A stretch of DNA of 64,000 nt from Bacillus nakamurai (GCF_001584325.1 NZ_LSAZ01000019.1:1-64000); one strand, 5' to 3'; shown: positions 8,523 to 17,202, numbered from the stretch's first letter. The notes: generated by a model from the sequence alone, not told the origin. Numbers and translations are program-made.

Positions 8523-8777
8523 TTGTTTGGGATTAAAGTTGAAAAATCTGATGGAAAGTTAATTATCAATTGGCAGCTATCTAATATTGAAATTCCAATC
8601 AAAGAAATCAACGATGTATTTCTGGATACAAACTATGGAGGACAGGAGAAAAGTGCAGTAAGGATAGGATTTCCTTATGGCTCTACGGATAGGATAGTAA
8701 TTAAAACAGCAAAAAACACTTATATTTTGTTTACTTCTAATGCTGCTTCAATTATGAATAATATTGTTACTGATTAA
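8523..8777 (+). CDS. SunI/YnzG family PH-like protein
   Basis: This 84-residue protein closely follows my recollection of YnzG, a relative of the sublancin immunity protein SunI. It is a single PH-like domain with the run [30 protein letters not shown], then [14 protein letters not shown]. It starts at a TTG with GAAAGGGG nine bases upstream. The SunI membrane helix is not obvious. It lies just before a SUKH gene and an LXG toxin, so it may be another immunity-type cargo gene of this element; that role is inference. Confidence 0.7.
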   Translation: MFGIKVEKSDGKLIINWQLSNIEIPIKEINDVFLDTNYGGQEKSAVRIGFPYGSTDRIVIKTAKNTYILFTSNAASIMNNIVTD

Positions 8778-8826
8778 CAAATTCGTATCCTCAGTAATTA
8801 TTCTGAGAAATATGGGGGCGGTTTTA

Positions 8827-9384
8827 TTGACTAACTTTGTCCATCAGACCATCAATGGTTTGAAAAGTCTTTTAGATGAAAAAGGAGCCGTTAAATTGTT
8901 TTGTTCTGAGGGGGATATCATGGAATGTCTTGTCACTTTTTCATCGAGCAAAGCATCTCTAAATGAAATCCAAAACTTTCAGTCGAATCACAAGCTTCTA
9001 CTTCCTGAGGATTATCTGAAGTTTATCTCTCAGCATAATGGTGCAAAAATTTTCGAAATTCTTGCAGAGGGTGAGAATATTGGGGGAGGACTTCATTTAT
9101 TTAGCCTTGAAGAAATAGATGAAGAACTAAAATATGAGGATTTGTTTGAGGGTATCAATGGAATACCTATTGGCTATCTGTTGGAAGAATGTCATTTAAT
9201 GATCGACAAGGATAGAGTGAATCAAGGTGATCCTAACTATCTATTTATATTTGAAAGTGGTTCAGAATATAATCCATTAAATTTAAATTTTGAAATATTT
9301 TTAGACCGATATATTATGACGAACGGGGATGCTTTTTGGGACTGGCAATACTATACAGCAGAAAATTATTACAGAACGAGATAA
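8827..9384 (+). CDS. SMI1/KNR4 (SUKH) family protein
   Basis: This 185-residue protein has a SUKH core from about residue 45 ([15 protein letters not shown]) to the C-terminal [10 protein letters not shown]. The TTG at 8827 is chosen because GGGGG lies eight bases upstream. Open codons further left run into the end of the YnzG-like gene and have no ribosome-binding site. A terminator follows, so it is not transcribed with the LXG gene at 9486. It is probably an extra (orphan) immunity gene against nucleases carried by related strains. This is inference from family and position. Confidence 0.75.
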   Translation: MTNFVHQTINGLKSLLDEKGAVKLFCSEGDIMECLVTFSSSKASLNEIQNFQSNHKLLLPEDYLKFISQHNGAKIFEILAEGENIGGGLHLFSLEEIDEELKYEDLFEGINGIPIGYLLEECHLMIDKDRVNQGDPNYLFIFESGSEYNPLNLNFEIFLDRYIMTNGDAFWDWQYYTAENYYRTR

Positions 9385-9396
9385 AACCGTGTATGT

Positions 9397-9422
9397 GACA
9401 GTCGGAACAGACTGTCTTTTTC
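9397..9422 (+). terminator. terminator
   Basis: A 7-bp perfect stem (GACAGTC with GACTGTC) with a 6-base loop is followed by TTTTTC. It separates the SUKH gene from the LXG operon. Confidence 0.85.
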
Positions 9423-9485
9423 TGTTAATCAGATAATAAGGCTATGGTAAAATTTAGACGAGAATAGGTGGAAAGGAGACGTTAA

Positions 9486-11288
9486 ATGAAGGTTTTTGAA
9501 GCACAGTCATTAATTTCAGCCGCAGAAAAGCGGGCAAAAGAATACGATCAGTTAAGGGAACAATTTATCAACCTCAGGAAGGCATTTCAAGGAATGGCTG
9601 ATTTAGATGACAGTGAGTTTTCAGGTAAAGGCGCTGACAACATAAAAGCCTTTTTCCAAGATCACGCAGGCGTTACAGACAGTTGGCTTGATATGATAGA
9701 TATGAAGATTGCTTTTCTTAACAGCATTTCAGGAAAAGTATCTGATGCTGGGCTGGCTGATTCATTTGTAGAAGAGTCATTCTTAGAGCACGAACTGATT
9801 CACTCACATCATAAGTCCAAGGCAATCATGCAGGAACAGCAAAAAGAAATCAGGAACATACTAAATGAAATTAGACATATTGTTCCGCTTGATGTTTTCT
9901 CAACGGATAGTGCCGATCAGCAACTTGATTCCGCTGACCAAAAGCGGAATGACACCATACATAAACTAGGCAAACTAGATCACGATTTAACCGCAGAATA
10001 CGCAGAAACAGAAGCAAATGAACATTTCATTCAAGCCGACTTCCAGCAGCTCCAAAACGCCACAGGCAAAGGGAGAAGCGCAACGCCAATCAATTACAAC
10101 GCCAAGGCATATAGGGAAAGTGACATCCATAAGAAAAAAGGAGAGATTGCAAGGCACTCGGATGCTTATTTGACGATTAAGAAGGAAGAAGCAAAAGAAC
10201 GTGAAATCAAAGATCTGAAGAAAAAGCTCGCTGACGGAGTAACAGACCCGGATGAATATTTAGAAATTGCGAAGAAGATCGGTTATGAAAACCTTGAACC
10301 TGCTCAGCAACAGTATGTCATTCAACTTGAACAAGCAAAGCAGCTTGAAGAAGCAGGGGAAACTACTTGGGATATTATAAAAGGAGCAGGCGTGGGTCTT
10401 TATGATGTCGGGAAAGATACGGTAACCGGTTTATGGGACTTCATAACCGATCCGGGAGAAACGCTGTCAGCGCTGGGGAATGCAGTGATTCATCCAGTTA
10501 AAACATATGAAGCTGTTTCAGCAGCAATTGAAGCGTCATATCAAAAAGATATGGTGAACGGAGATGCCTATTCTAGATCAAGATGGGTAACCTATGCAAT
10601 TGGTTCTGTTGCTGTGGCTGTTGTTGGAACCAAAGGTGCAGGGGCCATTAACAAAGCTGATGTAGCAGGGAATATCATAAACAAGGCAGGGCAAGCAGGG
10701 AAGAAAATTAAGGATGTTAAAATTCCAGATTTGCTACCATACAACCCTAAGTATAAGCTTGCTCTAGCTGATAACGTACCATACAATGTGGTTGATAGCC
10801 AAAACCTTAAGAATGAACTTTTGACTAATGCGAAGAAATTACCAGTTGGAACAAGAAAACCGTTTACTGGGCAAAAGATAAATCCCCCTTGGCTAAATAA
10901 AGAAAAGTATGAAGCATATGAAATAGAGGGGAAGGTAAAGGCAAAGGGGAAAGTTAAAGATGTAAGCCGAAGAGTGTATACTATGAAAGATATAGATATT
11001 AATCAAAAAACAGAATTCGGCGTTACAAATCTTCAGCTTATGAAAAACGGGAATGCACCTTATGCAAAAGATGGCACACAGATTAATTTACATCACTTGA
11101 TTCAAGAAGAACCTGGCCCAATGCTTGAAATCCCAAACAGTTTACATACAAAATATAGTGATGTTATTCATAAGCTTAAGTCTGATGGTGAAAGTTTTAG
11201 AAATGATAAGGTTTTAAAAGCACAATACGAAAGCTTTAGAAAGAGATATTGGAAGTGGAGAGCGAAACAATTTGAGAACGAGAATTGA
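9486..11288 (+). CDS. LXG polymorphic toxin with LHH nuclease tip
   Basis: This 600-residue secreted toxin has an LXG domain (residues 1-235, [10 protein letters not shown]) and a linker with [13 protein letters not shown] nearly identical to the two other LXG proteins here. Its tip (about 430-600) is different. [16 protein letters not shown] and [18 protein letters not shown] are the marks of LHH nucleases of the HNH/EndoVII group. The ribosome-binding site GAAAGGAG is seven bases upstream. The gene lies inside the element bounded by the tRNA repeats. The immunity gene starts 12 bases downstream at 11300. Confidence 0.9.
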   Translation: MKVFEAQSLISAAEKRAKEYDQLREQFINLRKAFQGMADLDDSEFSGKGADNIKAFFQDHAGVTDSWLDMIDMKIAFLNSISGKVSDAGLADSFVEESFLEHELIHSHHKSKAIMQEQQKEIRNILNEIRHIVPLDVFSTDSADQQLDSADQKRNDTIHKLGKLDHDLTAEYAETEANEHFIQADFQQLQNATGKGRSATPINYNAKAYRESDIHKKKGEIARHSDAYLTIKKEEAKEREIKDLKKKLADGVTDPDEYLEIAKKIGYENLEPAQQQYVIQLEQAKQLEEAGETTWDIIKGAGVGLYDVGKDTVTGLWDFITDPGETLSALGNAVIHPVKTYEAVSAAIEASYQKDMVNGDAYSRSRWVTYAIGSVAVAVVGTKGAGAINKADVAGNIINKAGQAGKKIKDVKIPDLLPYNPKYKLALADNVPYNVVDSQNLKNELLTNAKKLPVGTRKPFTGQKINPPWLNKEKYEAYEIEGKVKAKGKVKDVSRRVYTMKDIDINQKTEFGVTNLQLMKNGNAPYAKDGTQINLHHLIQEEPGPMLEIPNSLHTKYSDVIHKLKSDGESFRNDKVLKAQYESFRKRYWKWRAKQFENEN

Positions 11289-11299
11289 GGTGTTTAAAA

Positions 11300-11758
11300 A
11301 TGATTTACTCGAAGGTTGAAAACTTTATTAATGAAAACAAGCAAAATGCTATATTTACAGGTCATGCAAGCCATGAAAACATAGTTGACATTGAAGAAAT
11401 CCTCCAATGCGATCTTCCCAATAGCTATAAATGGTTTTTAGAAAAATACGGTGCTGGTGGTTTATTCGGTGTTTTAGTTTTAGGTTACAACTTTGATCAT
11501 GCATCAGTTGTAAATAGAACTAAGGAATATAGAGAACACTATGGCCTTACTGATGGACTTGTGGTTATTGAAGATGTTGATTACTTTGCTTACTGTCTAG
11601 ATACGAATAAAATGAAAGACGGAGAATGCCCTGTAGTTGAATGGGATAGGGTAATTGGTTATCAAGATACTGCTGCAGAAAGCTTTATTGAATTTTTTTA
11701 TAATAAGATTCAGGAAGCGAAAGATGACTGGGAAGAGGATGAAGACTGGGACGACTAA
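11300..11758 (+). CDS. SUKH immunity protein for the LHH toxin
   Basis: This 152-residue acidic protein has a SUKH pattern ([19 protein letters not shown], then [18 protein letters not shown]). Its tail is very acidic ([11 protein letters not shown]), which fits an inhibitor that mimics nucleic acid, though that is inference. The ATG at 11300 has GAGGTG eight bases upstream and sits just behind the toxin stop. The pair is therefore one operon. Confidence 0.85.
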   Translation: MIYSKVENFINENKQNAIFTGHASHENIVDIEEILQCDLPNSYKWFLEKYGAGGLFGVLVLGYNFDHASVVNRTKEYREHYGLTDGLVVIEDVDYFAYCLDTNKMKDGECPVVEWDRVIGYQDTAAESFIEFFYNKIQEAKDDWEEDEDWDD

Positions 11759-11811
11759 AACTGTAAAGAAGGTTTATAACTTGTTTTTTCATACATATGG
11801 AGGGTATTATC

Positions 11812-12416
11812 GTGAGCTTCAATAATATCAAACAAAAGTGAAAAAGTTTTCAATTGATGCAAAAACAGATCGCAGTATTAATACAAATGAACAACTCAAA
11901 GAAATTGAAATGAATATAGGCAATCAATTACCTTCTGATTATAAAGACTTTTTGGAGGAATATGGAGGATGAGGCTGTTATTTAGAAAGTAAAAGAACAA
12001 CAGATGAGATTGATTATGACGTTTGCTACAAACCTATAGAGAAAGATCCTTGGATGGGTAAGGACGATGATACACATCAATTGTTAGAGGGTTTTTATGG
12101 TTTAGCAAACGACCACAACAGTCTTCAAGAAGCGATCGATACCTATTCTGATCGCTTTCCTAGAAATATTATTCCTATAGCAAGCTCAGCAGGCGGAAAT
12201 GAAATATGTATGGATGTCGACAATGAAAAGATATTGTTTTGGGATCACGAATTAAGTCATCCCAATAAAGACTTTTTCCTAATTGCCAATTCGTTTGAGG
12301 AGTTTATCCTAAGTTTAGTGGATGAACCGATTGAAACTGATGATAATGGTAGCGATGTGGAAATTGAGATTTTAGACAATGATTTTGGAAAGTTACTCTT
12401 TGGTAAGGACAACTAG
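11812..12416 (+). pseudogene. broken SUKH immunity gene
   Basis: A GTG start at 11812 (VSFNNIK) hits a stop after nine codons. A +1 frame then reads on as KFSIDAKTDRS, LPSDYKDFLEEYGG, one in-frame TGA at about 11970, and then through GCYLES into the longest open part (12054-12416) with IIPIASSAGGNEICMD and ILFWDHELSHP. That is a full SUKH protein of about 195 residues interrupted by one frameshift and one nonsense codon. It is a second immunity-type gene after the LHH pair, now dead. Confidence 0.75.
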
Positions 12417-12481
12417 TCTTTTTTTAAGCTGTTTTCTAAAAGATTGTTGTTTTTAGTTATAATGTTATAGAAAAAATTTAT

Positions 12482-12549
12482 AATGTAAAAAGTATTTGAC
12501 ATTTTTGAAGCTAATGCTACAATAAAAAGTGTCAAATACTTTTTACATT
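12482..12549 (+). promoter_or_regulatory. promoter inside a 20-bp perfect inverted repeat
   Basis: The arms AATGTAAAAAGTATTTGACA (12482-12501) and its exact complement (12530-12549) are 28 bases apart. The end of the left arm is the -35 hexamer TTGACA. After 16 bases comes TACAAT (12518-12523) as -10. The repeat therefore wraps the whole promoter of the two-gene operon that encodes an XRE-type regulator, and is very likely its autoregulatory operator. Confidence 0.75.
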
Positions 12550-12572
12550 TTTAATAAGGAGGAAACTAAAAA

Positions 12573-12875
12573 ATGGATTGGGTTAAAATTGTGTATTCAG
12601 TCATATTGTTAGTTTGCGGAATTTTGATTTTTATTGCACCATTTTCTCAAAAGGGTGATGAAAGAAGGAAGTTTATCAACACGAAAGCTCAATCATATGC
12701 ATTTATCGTAGTTACAGGTACGCTAATTTTAGAAGTTGCACAGTCAATTTATCTAACTATTCAGGGGAATACTTCTTATAATGGTAATGGAAATTCGCCG
12801 ATAGTGTTTCTGACGGTGATTTTAATTATGTATCTGGTAACATTACTAATTTACAGGAAAAAATATGGTGATTAA
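12573..12875 (+). CDS. small three-helix membrane protein
   Basis: This 100-residue hydrophobic protein has three likely membrane segments: about residues 5-23, 40-62 and 75-93. A GGAGG ribosome-binding site lies ten bases upstream. It ends one base before the XRE-type regulator, so the two are co-transcribed. I know of many Firmicutes pairs of a small membrane protein with an XRE regulator of unknown function. I cannot name this one. Confidence 0.65.
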   Translation: MDWVKIVYSVILLVCGILIFIAPFSQKGDERRKFINTKAQSYAFIVVTGTLILEVAQSIYLTIQGNTSYNGNGNSPIVFLTVILIMYLVTLLIYRKKYGD

Positions 12876-13079
12876 ATGAAAAATCACATTAAGAAATTAA
12901 GAAAATCAGCTAAATTATCCCAGGAAGAACTGGCTAAACTCTGTAAGGTATCCAGACAAACAATAAATGCAATTGAAAATGATAAATACGACCCTACTTT
13001 ACAATTAGCGTTTGACATAGCCTCTGTATTGGATACCACAGTAGATGAGCTTTTCATCAGTGGTTCTATTAGAAAGTGA
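12876..13079 (+). CDS. XRE-family transcriptional regulator
   Basis: This 67-residue, single-domain Cro/C1-type HTH protein resembles the short YazB/COG1476 type. The recognition region is SQEELAKLCKVSRQTINAIE, followed by NDKYDPTLQLAFDIA and DELF. The ATG directly follows the stop of the membrane-protein gene. It is the obvious candidate to bind the long inverted repeat over its own promoter. Confidence 0.85.
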   Translation: MKNHIKKLRKSAKLSQEELAKLCKVSRQTINAIENDKYDPTLQLAFDIASVLDTTVDELFISGSIRK

Positions 13080-13085
13080 TAAATT

Positions 13086-13110
13086 GACCTCATATCGAGG
13101 TCTTTTTTAT
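13086..13110 (+). terminator. terminator of the membrane protein/XRE operon
   Basis: A perfect stem (GACCTC with GAGGTC) with a 5-base loop is followed by six T. Confidence 0.85.
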
Positions 13111-13142
13111 GCACTCCCCAACATTTGAACAGTCCTGTAATT

Positions 13143-13432
13143 TTATTTTTGACACGCTGAAATAAGCATTTGTTCCACCTGTTTATCAAACGCTAAATCT
13201 TTACCTATTTCGAGCCAACGGAACCAATAAAGATAGTTGTCTAAGTATTTGGTTGCCACCCCTTGAAATCGTTCCATCCATCCCTTTAGACGGATATGAG
13301 AGTTATTAACGTGTTGAATGTGATAAATACCCTTCTTTACACGTTGTTTTTGACGTTCATTAACCGTTTCGTGTACTAATCCTTTAAGTTTAGCAACTTC
13401 TTATAATTGGTCGCTGTATCTGTGCATAACAA
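13143..13432 (-). pseudogene. IS1595-type transposase C-terminal relic
   Basis: On the minus strand the frame ending at 13143 reads RQKQRVKKGIYHIQHVNNSH, RLKGWMERFQGVATKYLDNY and LYWFRWLE, which is the typical C-terminus of IS1595-group transposases. At about 13397 the frame shifts; upstream of it CTDTATNYKK is readable and then the similarity stops. No terminal inverted repeats were found. It joins directly onto the small toxin-like frame at 13401-13490. Confidence 0.75.
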
Positions 13433-13490
13433 AGCAGACGGGTGAATATATTAATGCAAGCATTAGCATTAATGCCTGAAATGTTGACAT
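13401..13490 (-). CDS. truncated holin-like type I toxin peptide (candidate)
   Basis: This 29-residue frame starts MSTFQALMLMLALIYSP. That strongly recalls the putative holin-like toxins and TxpA/BsrG-type peptides (M-S/T-x-Y/F-x-x-L-x-L-M). The ribosome-binding site AAAGGGGGTG lies eight bases upstream of the ATG. A TATAAT box (complement of 13561-13566) is about 70 bases upstream. The membrane segment is cut after about 18 residues, where the sequence becomes transposase relic. It is therefore probably a broken toxin gene. No antisense RNA promoter could be verified. Confidence 0.45.
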   Translation of the reverse strand: MSTFQALMLMLALIYSPVCFVMHRYSDQL

Positions 13491-13619
13491 AAGCATCACC
13501 CCCTTTCCATAGGGGATGAGCAAGACTCCCTTGAGTGAGCTAACTTCATGTACAGGAAATATTATACTATACATAAATGGCCTTGTCGTTTAAACTTCAC
13601 AAATAAATTGCCAAAATGA

Positions 13620-13653
13620 AAAAAGAACCTGCATTTAGCAAGTTCTTTTTTCG
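13620..13653. terminator. terminator-like hairpin
   Basis: A 9-bp stem with one mismatch (AGAACCTGC with GCAAGTTCT) is followed by TTTTTT. Rightward, it follows no intact gene. Behind it (about 13660-13746) the plus strand reads SVSFFEFCEKLEKNELV to a stop, an unidentified coding relic. Confidence 0.5.
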
Positions 13654-13772
13654 TATTCAATCCTCAGTTAGTTTTTTTGAATTCTGTGAAAAGCTTGAGA
13701 AAAATGAGCTAGTTAAACCTGAGAATAAAAAAGCACACTTGACTTAAATAAATCCTTAGATTATTGCTTTGG

Positions 13773-14792
13773 TTAATCTAAAACCATAAAATCTTGCACT
13801 TTTGTTGTTTCTTCAGGTAAATCAAATTCATTAAGTTTCTTTTTAGTATGGATATCAAAAATCCCCATGTAGCCCCCAATACCTTTTTTGTTTTCCTCTT
13901 GCGAAATAACATAAAGTTTTTGATCTTTAAACTTTGCATTCATATATGGGAATTTTAAATCGAATTTTTCAAAAGAAAAATCTTTACCGTACTCAAGTAA
14001 ACAGGCGTTACCAGATTTATTAATATATGTAACGTAGAATTTGCCGCTTTTTTTGTCGTAATATACTGTGTCCGCTTGTTCGAGATCCTCAGGGTATTTT
14101 ATGAATTTTGATTTCCATGATCCTTTTTCGATTACAGTTAGTTCATGTTCTGAGCTCGCTACAATATATTTTTCAGAGTGATCAAATAAATCTCCATAGG
14201 AAGCTAATCCAAGCGTTTTAATAACCTCTTCTGTTTTTCTATCAATGACGTACATAGACATTCCTTGAATTACGTAAATATACTTATCATCGCTTTCTCC
14301 CATGGTTACTAGGGAGGGTAAAGTTAAGCTATATTTTTTATTGAACTTTTTATCCTTTACTTTCAACTCATTCCTATTAGTGTCGACATTATAGGCTTTT
14401 ACAGAAACATTCTCTCCTTGATACCAAAAAGCGAATGGATTGGACAATTTGTGTTCCTTAATTGTGTTGTTATTTAATGTGTAATAATACGGTTCATGTT
14501 CAGCTAACAAGACAATATCGTCTGAAGAATGGGCTTTTTTCTGGATATATGGAATATCTGGTACCTTAAAGTATCGTTTGTTGAATTTTTCTCCTTGTGA
14601 CGTGGATATGAGTACACTTTTCTTGATGAGTGGGTTTGAATAGATAAAGAAGATTTTATCCTCGGTTGGATCAATTTTAGAAGTACTTACAGAGTGTTCA
14701 CCTTTATTAATAAAGAAAATATTGATCAACAATATTACTACTACACCAATTAGAACTCCTGAAATCCCATATAAAACATAAGACTTTTTCAT
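13773..14792 (-). CDS. membrane-anchored beta-propeller-like protein
   Basis: This 339-residue protein begins with a lysine start and one hydrophobic segment (about residues 8-28), so it is anchored outside the membrane. The rest is made of short beta-rich repeats (for example KYIYVIQGMSMYVIDRKTEE, GKFYVTYINKSGNACLLEYG), suggesting a propeller. There are no catalytic motifs I recognise. It lies just upstream, on the same strand, of nothing intact; the C92 peptidase fragment at 14860 precedes it in transcription order, so the two may once have formed an operon. Function is unknown. Confidence 0.6.
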   Translation of the reverse strand: MKKSYVLYGISGVLIGVVVILLINIFFINKGEHSVSTSKIDPTEDKIFFIYSNPLIKKSVLISTSQGEKFNKRYFKVPDIPYIQKKAHSSDDIVLLAEHEPYYYTLNNNTIKEHKLSNPFAFWYQGENVSVKAYNVDTNRNELKVKDKKFNKKYSLTLPSLVTMGESDDKYIYVIQGMSMYVIDRKTEEVIKTLGLASYGDLFDHSEKYIVASSEHELTVIEKGSWKSKFIKYPEDLEQADTVYYDKKSGKFYVTYINKSGNACLLEYGKDFSFEKFDLKFPYMNAKFKDQKLYVISQEENKKGIGGYMGIFDIHTKKKLNEFDLPEETTKVQDFMVLD

Positions 14793-14859
14793 ACAACGCT
14801 CCTATCTTTTATATAAAATAAAAAAAGACACTTGCAGAATAAATCTCCAAGTAAAATTA

Positions 14860-15300
14860 TTAGTAGCTAACAGTTTTTGATGAACCATCAATATCTGCAG
14901 GTGTGACAAGTGCTCCCCCATTACTGTCTAGGTCTGTTCCTTTTGTGTTTTTGTATGATTGCCACACAAGTTTAGAGCAATAATATTTATTTGTACTGTT
15001 TTTGGTTGTAGCAACTGAATAAGGCTTACCTGTTTTACTACTAGCATATCTCTGAGCCTTTACCTTATCATAGATGTCAGCACCCTTAACATACTGTTTC
15101 TTTTTGCTTTTGAATCGCTTACTCCAATTGTTCTGATAATTTCTAACACCCTTTCCAGCCCATGCTTCCATAACCCTTGAATTATCGCTTTGCACAATAG
15201 CATCGTGACCATGCCTCCAGCTGGAAGTACTATTATCATATGTTGTAAGTATATCTCCAACTTTACCCATTTGGCCACACGAAGAGCCCGCACACATCAT
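14860..15300 (-). pseudogene. C92 (YiiX/YebB-like) cysteine hydrolase, 5'-truncated
   Basis: The 146-residue frame looks like a permuted NlpC/P60-type amidase. GKVGDILTT and RHGHDAIV carry the catalytic His, VMEAWAG follows, and YYCSKLVWQSYKN holds the nucleophilic Cys near the C-terminus. The family normally has a signal peptide before this. Here the frame begins MMCAGSSCGQ with no signal and no ribosome-binding site. At about 15300 the sequence turns abruptly into a UvrX fragment on the other strand. I conclude that a rearrangement removed the 5' end. Confidence 0.65.
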
Positions 15301-15678
15301 AAAGTGGGGCGAACCATTAGCTTAGGAATCGGTTACAGTAAAGATGAGTTCGGCGGTGGCTTTCATAGAGCTAAAACGATTGATTTACCTACAAATATCA
15401 CCATGGATATTTATCGATATTGCTTGATGCTGTTTGATAAATTCTACGCGGACAAAACGGTGAGAAGTGTTTCTGTGACTCTGTCTAATATCGAAGATGA
15501 TGTAAATCAACAATTAAGCCTGTTTGAAAAAGATAATGAGAAGAGAAGAAAGCTTGGATTCGTTATGGATGGGATTAGAAATCAATACGGATCAAAAGCG
15601 ATCTTACGAGCTGTTTCTTATACGCCTGGAGGTACAGCATTGCATAGAGCAGGTTTGACAGGTGGACATAAATCATAA
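15298..15678 (+). pseudogene. UvrX/YqjW-type Y-family DNA polymerase, C-terminal fragment
   Basis: The last 120 or so codons of a UvrX-like translesion polymerase are present: VGRTISLGIGYSKDEFGGGF, LSNIEDDVNQQLSLF, and the end GGTALHRAGLTGGHKS. Everything before the little-finger/C-terminal region is missing; the sequence starts at the junction with the C92 hydrolase at about 15300. UvrX is carried by SPbeta-like phages and plasmids, so this is a phage or plasmid remnant. Confidence 0.8.
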
Positions 15679-15683
15679 AAAAT

Positions 15684-15707
15684 ACCCCCTATATATGGGG
15701 GGGGGGG
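15684..15707. terminator. hairpin with long G run
   Basis: CCCCCT and the following run of ten or more G can pair around TATATA. The G run is long and could vary in length. No T tail follows on the plus strand, so termination is doubtful; it lies between the UvrX fragment and the small leftward gene. Confidence 0.35.
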
Positions 15708-15718
15708 TGACAAAACAT

Positions 15719-15898
15719 TTATGCGGTTTGCCCTCTACGTTCCACTGAGAAGTCATGGCGATCAAGAGCGATTTGGATACTGGCTGTGTGACCTCTACGA
15801 GCTTCTTTTAAAACTTTGTGATCGTCAAGAAAATAATGTCCAACAATCCCAAGTAGGATAACTAAAAAAATAAAAGCTGATGCAAGTTTAAATTTCAT
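15719..15898 (-). CDS. orphan Phr-like secreted peptide precursor (candidate)
   Basis: This 59-residue frame has the build of a Phr pro-peptide: KFK, a hydrophobic export segment (LASAFIFLVILLGIVGHYF), a charged spacer, and a C-terminus FSVERRGQTA. The end recalls the x-V-x-E-R-G... termini of PhrC-type precursors. No rap gene precedes it, and its ATG has only a weak ribosome-binding site. A TTG 39 bases further upstream is an alternative start. The assignment is by shape only. Confidence 0.35.
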   Translation of the reverse strand: MKFKLASAFIFLVILLGIVGHYFLDDHKVLKEARRGHTASIQIALDRHDFSVERRGQTA

Positions 15899-15984
15899 AA
15901 TGAAAGAACATGTTTTGAAAAAAAGATTCCTCAAAACATGTTTTATAATGTAATAGGTTAACTTCTTTATTTAATTAATTTTGA

Positions 15985-16488
15985 TTACACCTGAGGGGGT
16001 TCCAAACCAAATTTTGTCCATTCCTCTTTTGCTGGGCCATAAATACCCGGAACAATTAATCCTGCTTGTCTCATAAGAACAGTCATTTGTCCACGATGGT
16101 GATTTTGATGTTGAATCAAAAACATCAAAAGTGAACCATTTGGCAATTGTTGACCAATAAAGTTGATACGTTCTTGAAGTGTATTGTCAGTCCATTGGGT
16201 TTTTAATGCCTGTACAAATGCATAACTGGCTTGATGATAGCTGTCAGCTATATACTGAGCAGAAGTAGGAACAGGATAATCTTCGACTGGGGCATGAAAC
16301 GTTAAGTCTGTGTTTGAGGTAATGATGCGAATGGCAGCAACAGTATGCCAAGCGATGCGTCCTAAAGTCCAATTTTGTAAGGTTATTTCTTGTTTAAGTG
16401 ATTCATCAGTTAGGCTATTTAGTAGTTTCTGTGTAGCATCGGATTCGAACTCCCAAGATTTTAAAAAATGGTCTAAGGTTTGAAACAC
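15985..16488 (-). CDS. DinB superfamily protein
   Basis: This 167-residue four-helix-bundle protein of the DinB/YfiT group is a probable metal-dependent transferase. The three metal-ligand histidines are visible in GRIAWHTVAA (about residue 48) and QHQNHHRGQM (about 126 and 130). AAGGAGG precedes the ATG. These proteins are often linked to bacillithiol or DNA-damage regulons, but the substrate is unknown. It is monocistronic, and AT-rich like its neighbours. Confidence 0.8.
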   Translation of the reverse strand: MFQTLDHFLKSWEFESDATQKLLNSLTDESLKQEITLQNWTLGRIAWHTVAAIRIITSNTDLTFHAPVEDYPVPTSAQYIADSYHQASYAFVQALKTQWTDNTLQERINFIGQQLPNGSLLMFLIQHQNHHRGQMTVLMRQAGLIVPGIYGPAKEEWTKFGLEPPQV

Positions 16489-16561
16489 AAGAATCCTCCT
16501 TATGATTTTTTGTTTTCTTTTTATGAACCTATAGTTTAATTATACCTCCCCGATTAGTTAA

Positions 16562-16717
16562 AAAGAACACCACTTTAGACAAGAATTATTTAAGGAAAAA
16601 AAGGCATCGCAACATTTTTATAAACGTCACAAACTAAATGACAACAATGAAGACGAATTAGATTTGTTTGATGTTGAATTGCAAAATGGATTCCTTTTTT
16701 ACAAGGATTCTGAATAA
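16562..16717 (+). pseudogene. 3' fragment of an unidentified gene
   Basis: The open frame reads HHFRQELFKEKKASQHFYKR, then LNDNNEDELDLFDVELQNG and ends FLFYKDSE-stop. There is no start codon or ribosome-binding site. The acidic/lysine pattern looks protein-coding rather than random. It is followed by 125 bases without features before the next gene. It could be the tail of a displaced toxin or immunity gene, which is a guess. Confidence 0.3.
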
Positions 16718-16842
16718 AACAGCAGTTTCAAGCAAATAAGTGAGCAGCTAGATAAAACTTTATGAGGTTACAAAAGAATTTAGACTATATCACATGACGA
16801 CTTTAAAATGACTTAGTGAAGTTAATTGAGGGGAATTTAACA

Positions 16843-17202
16843 ATGGAATGGTTATTAAAACAAACAGACGAATATGAAACGTTTTGGCATGTAACTTCAA
16901 GAAAAAATATTGACTCCATATTGAAGAGCGGTTTGCTGCAGACCATTTCTGATGATGATGGGGACGGTGTTTATTGCATTGTCGAAAATTTATACGACAC
17001 CGATCAATTGGAAAATGTTTTGAATTTTATGGAGCAGAACGGTGAGCATAGAAAAGATTTGGTTATTGTTGAATTCGAATATTTAGGAGAGTACTTCATT
17101 AATGATGGATGTGCGACTTACGAGAACCACCAGTGGATCCGTATTCCAAGTAATGTTCCTTCGAATTTAATTGATAAAGTAATTGAGTTAGATGAAATAT
17201 AG
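16843..17202 (+). CDS. hypothetical protein with ART-like N-terminus
   Basis: This 119-residue protein begins MEWLLKQ and continues TFWHVTSRKNIDSILKSGLL. An H-V/I-T followed by N-x-x-x-I-L-x-x-G-L is the opening found in several ADP-ribosyltransferase-like folds (DarT, Tpt1 types). No later catalytic glutamate can be assigned with certainty. The ATG at 16843 has GAGGGG seven bases upstream. It heads a run of four small unknown genes that ends at the right att repeat. The ADP-ribosylation role is speculative. Confidence 0.45.
   Translation: MEWLLKQTDEYETFWHVTSRKNIDSILKSGLLQTISDDDGDGVYCIVENLYDTDQLENVLNFMEQNGEHRKDLVIVEFEYLGEYFINDGCATYENHQWIRIPSNVPSNLIDKVIELDEI

Noticed and set aside
13143-13432. 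Functional insertion sequence
   Set aside because: Only the transposase C-terminus remains, with a frameshift; no terminal inverted repeats or target duplication were seen.
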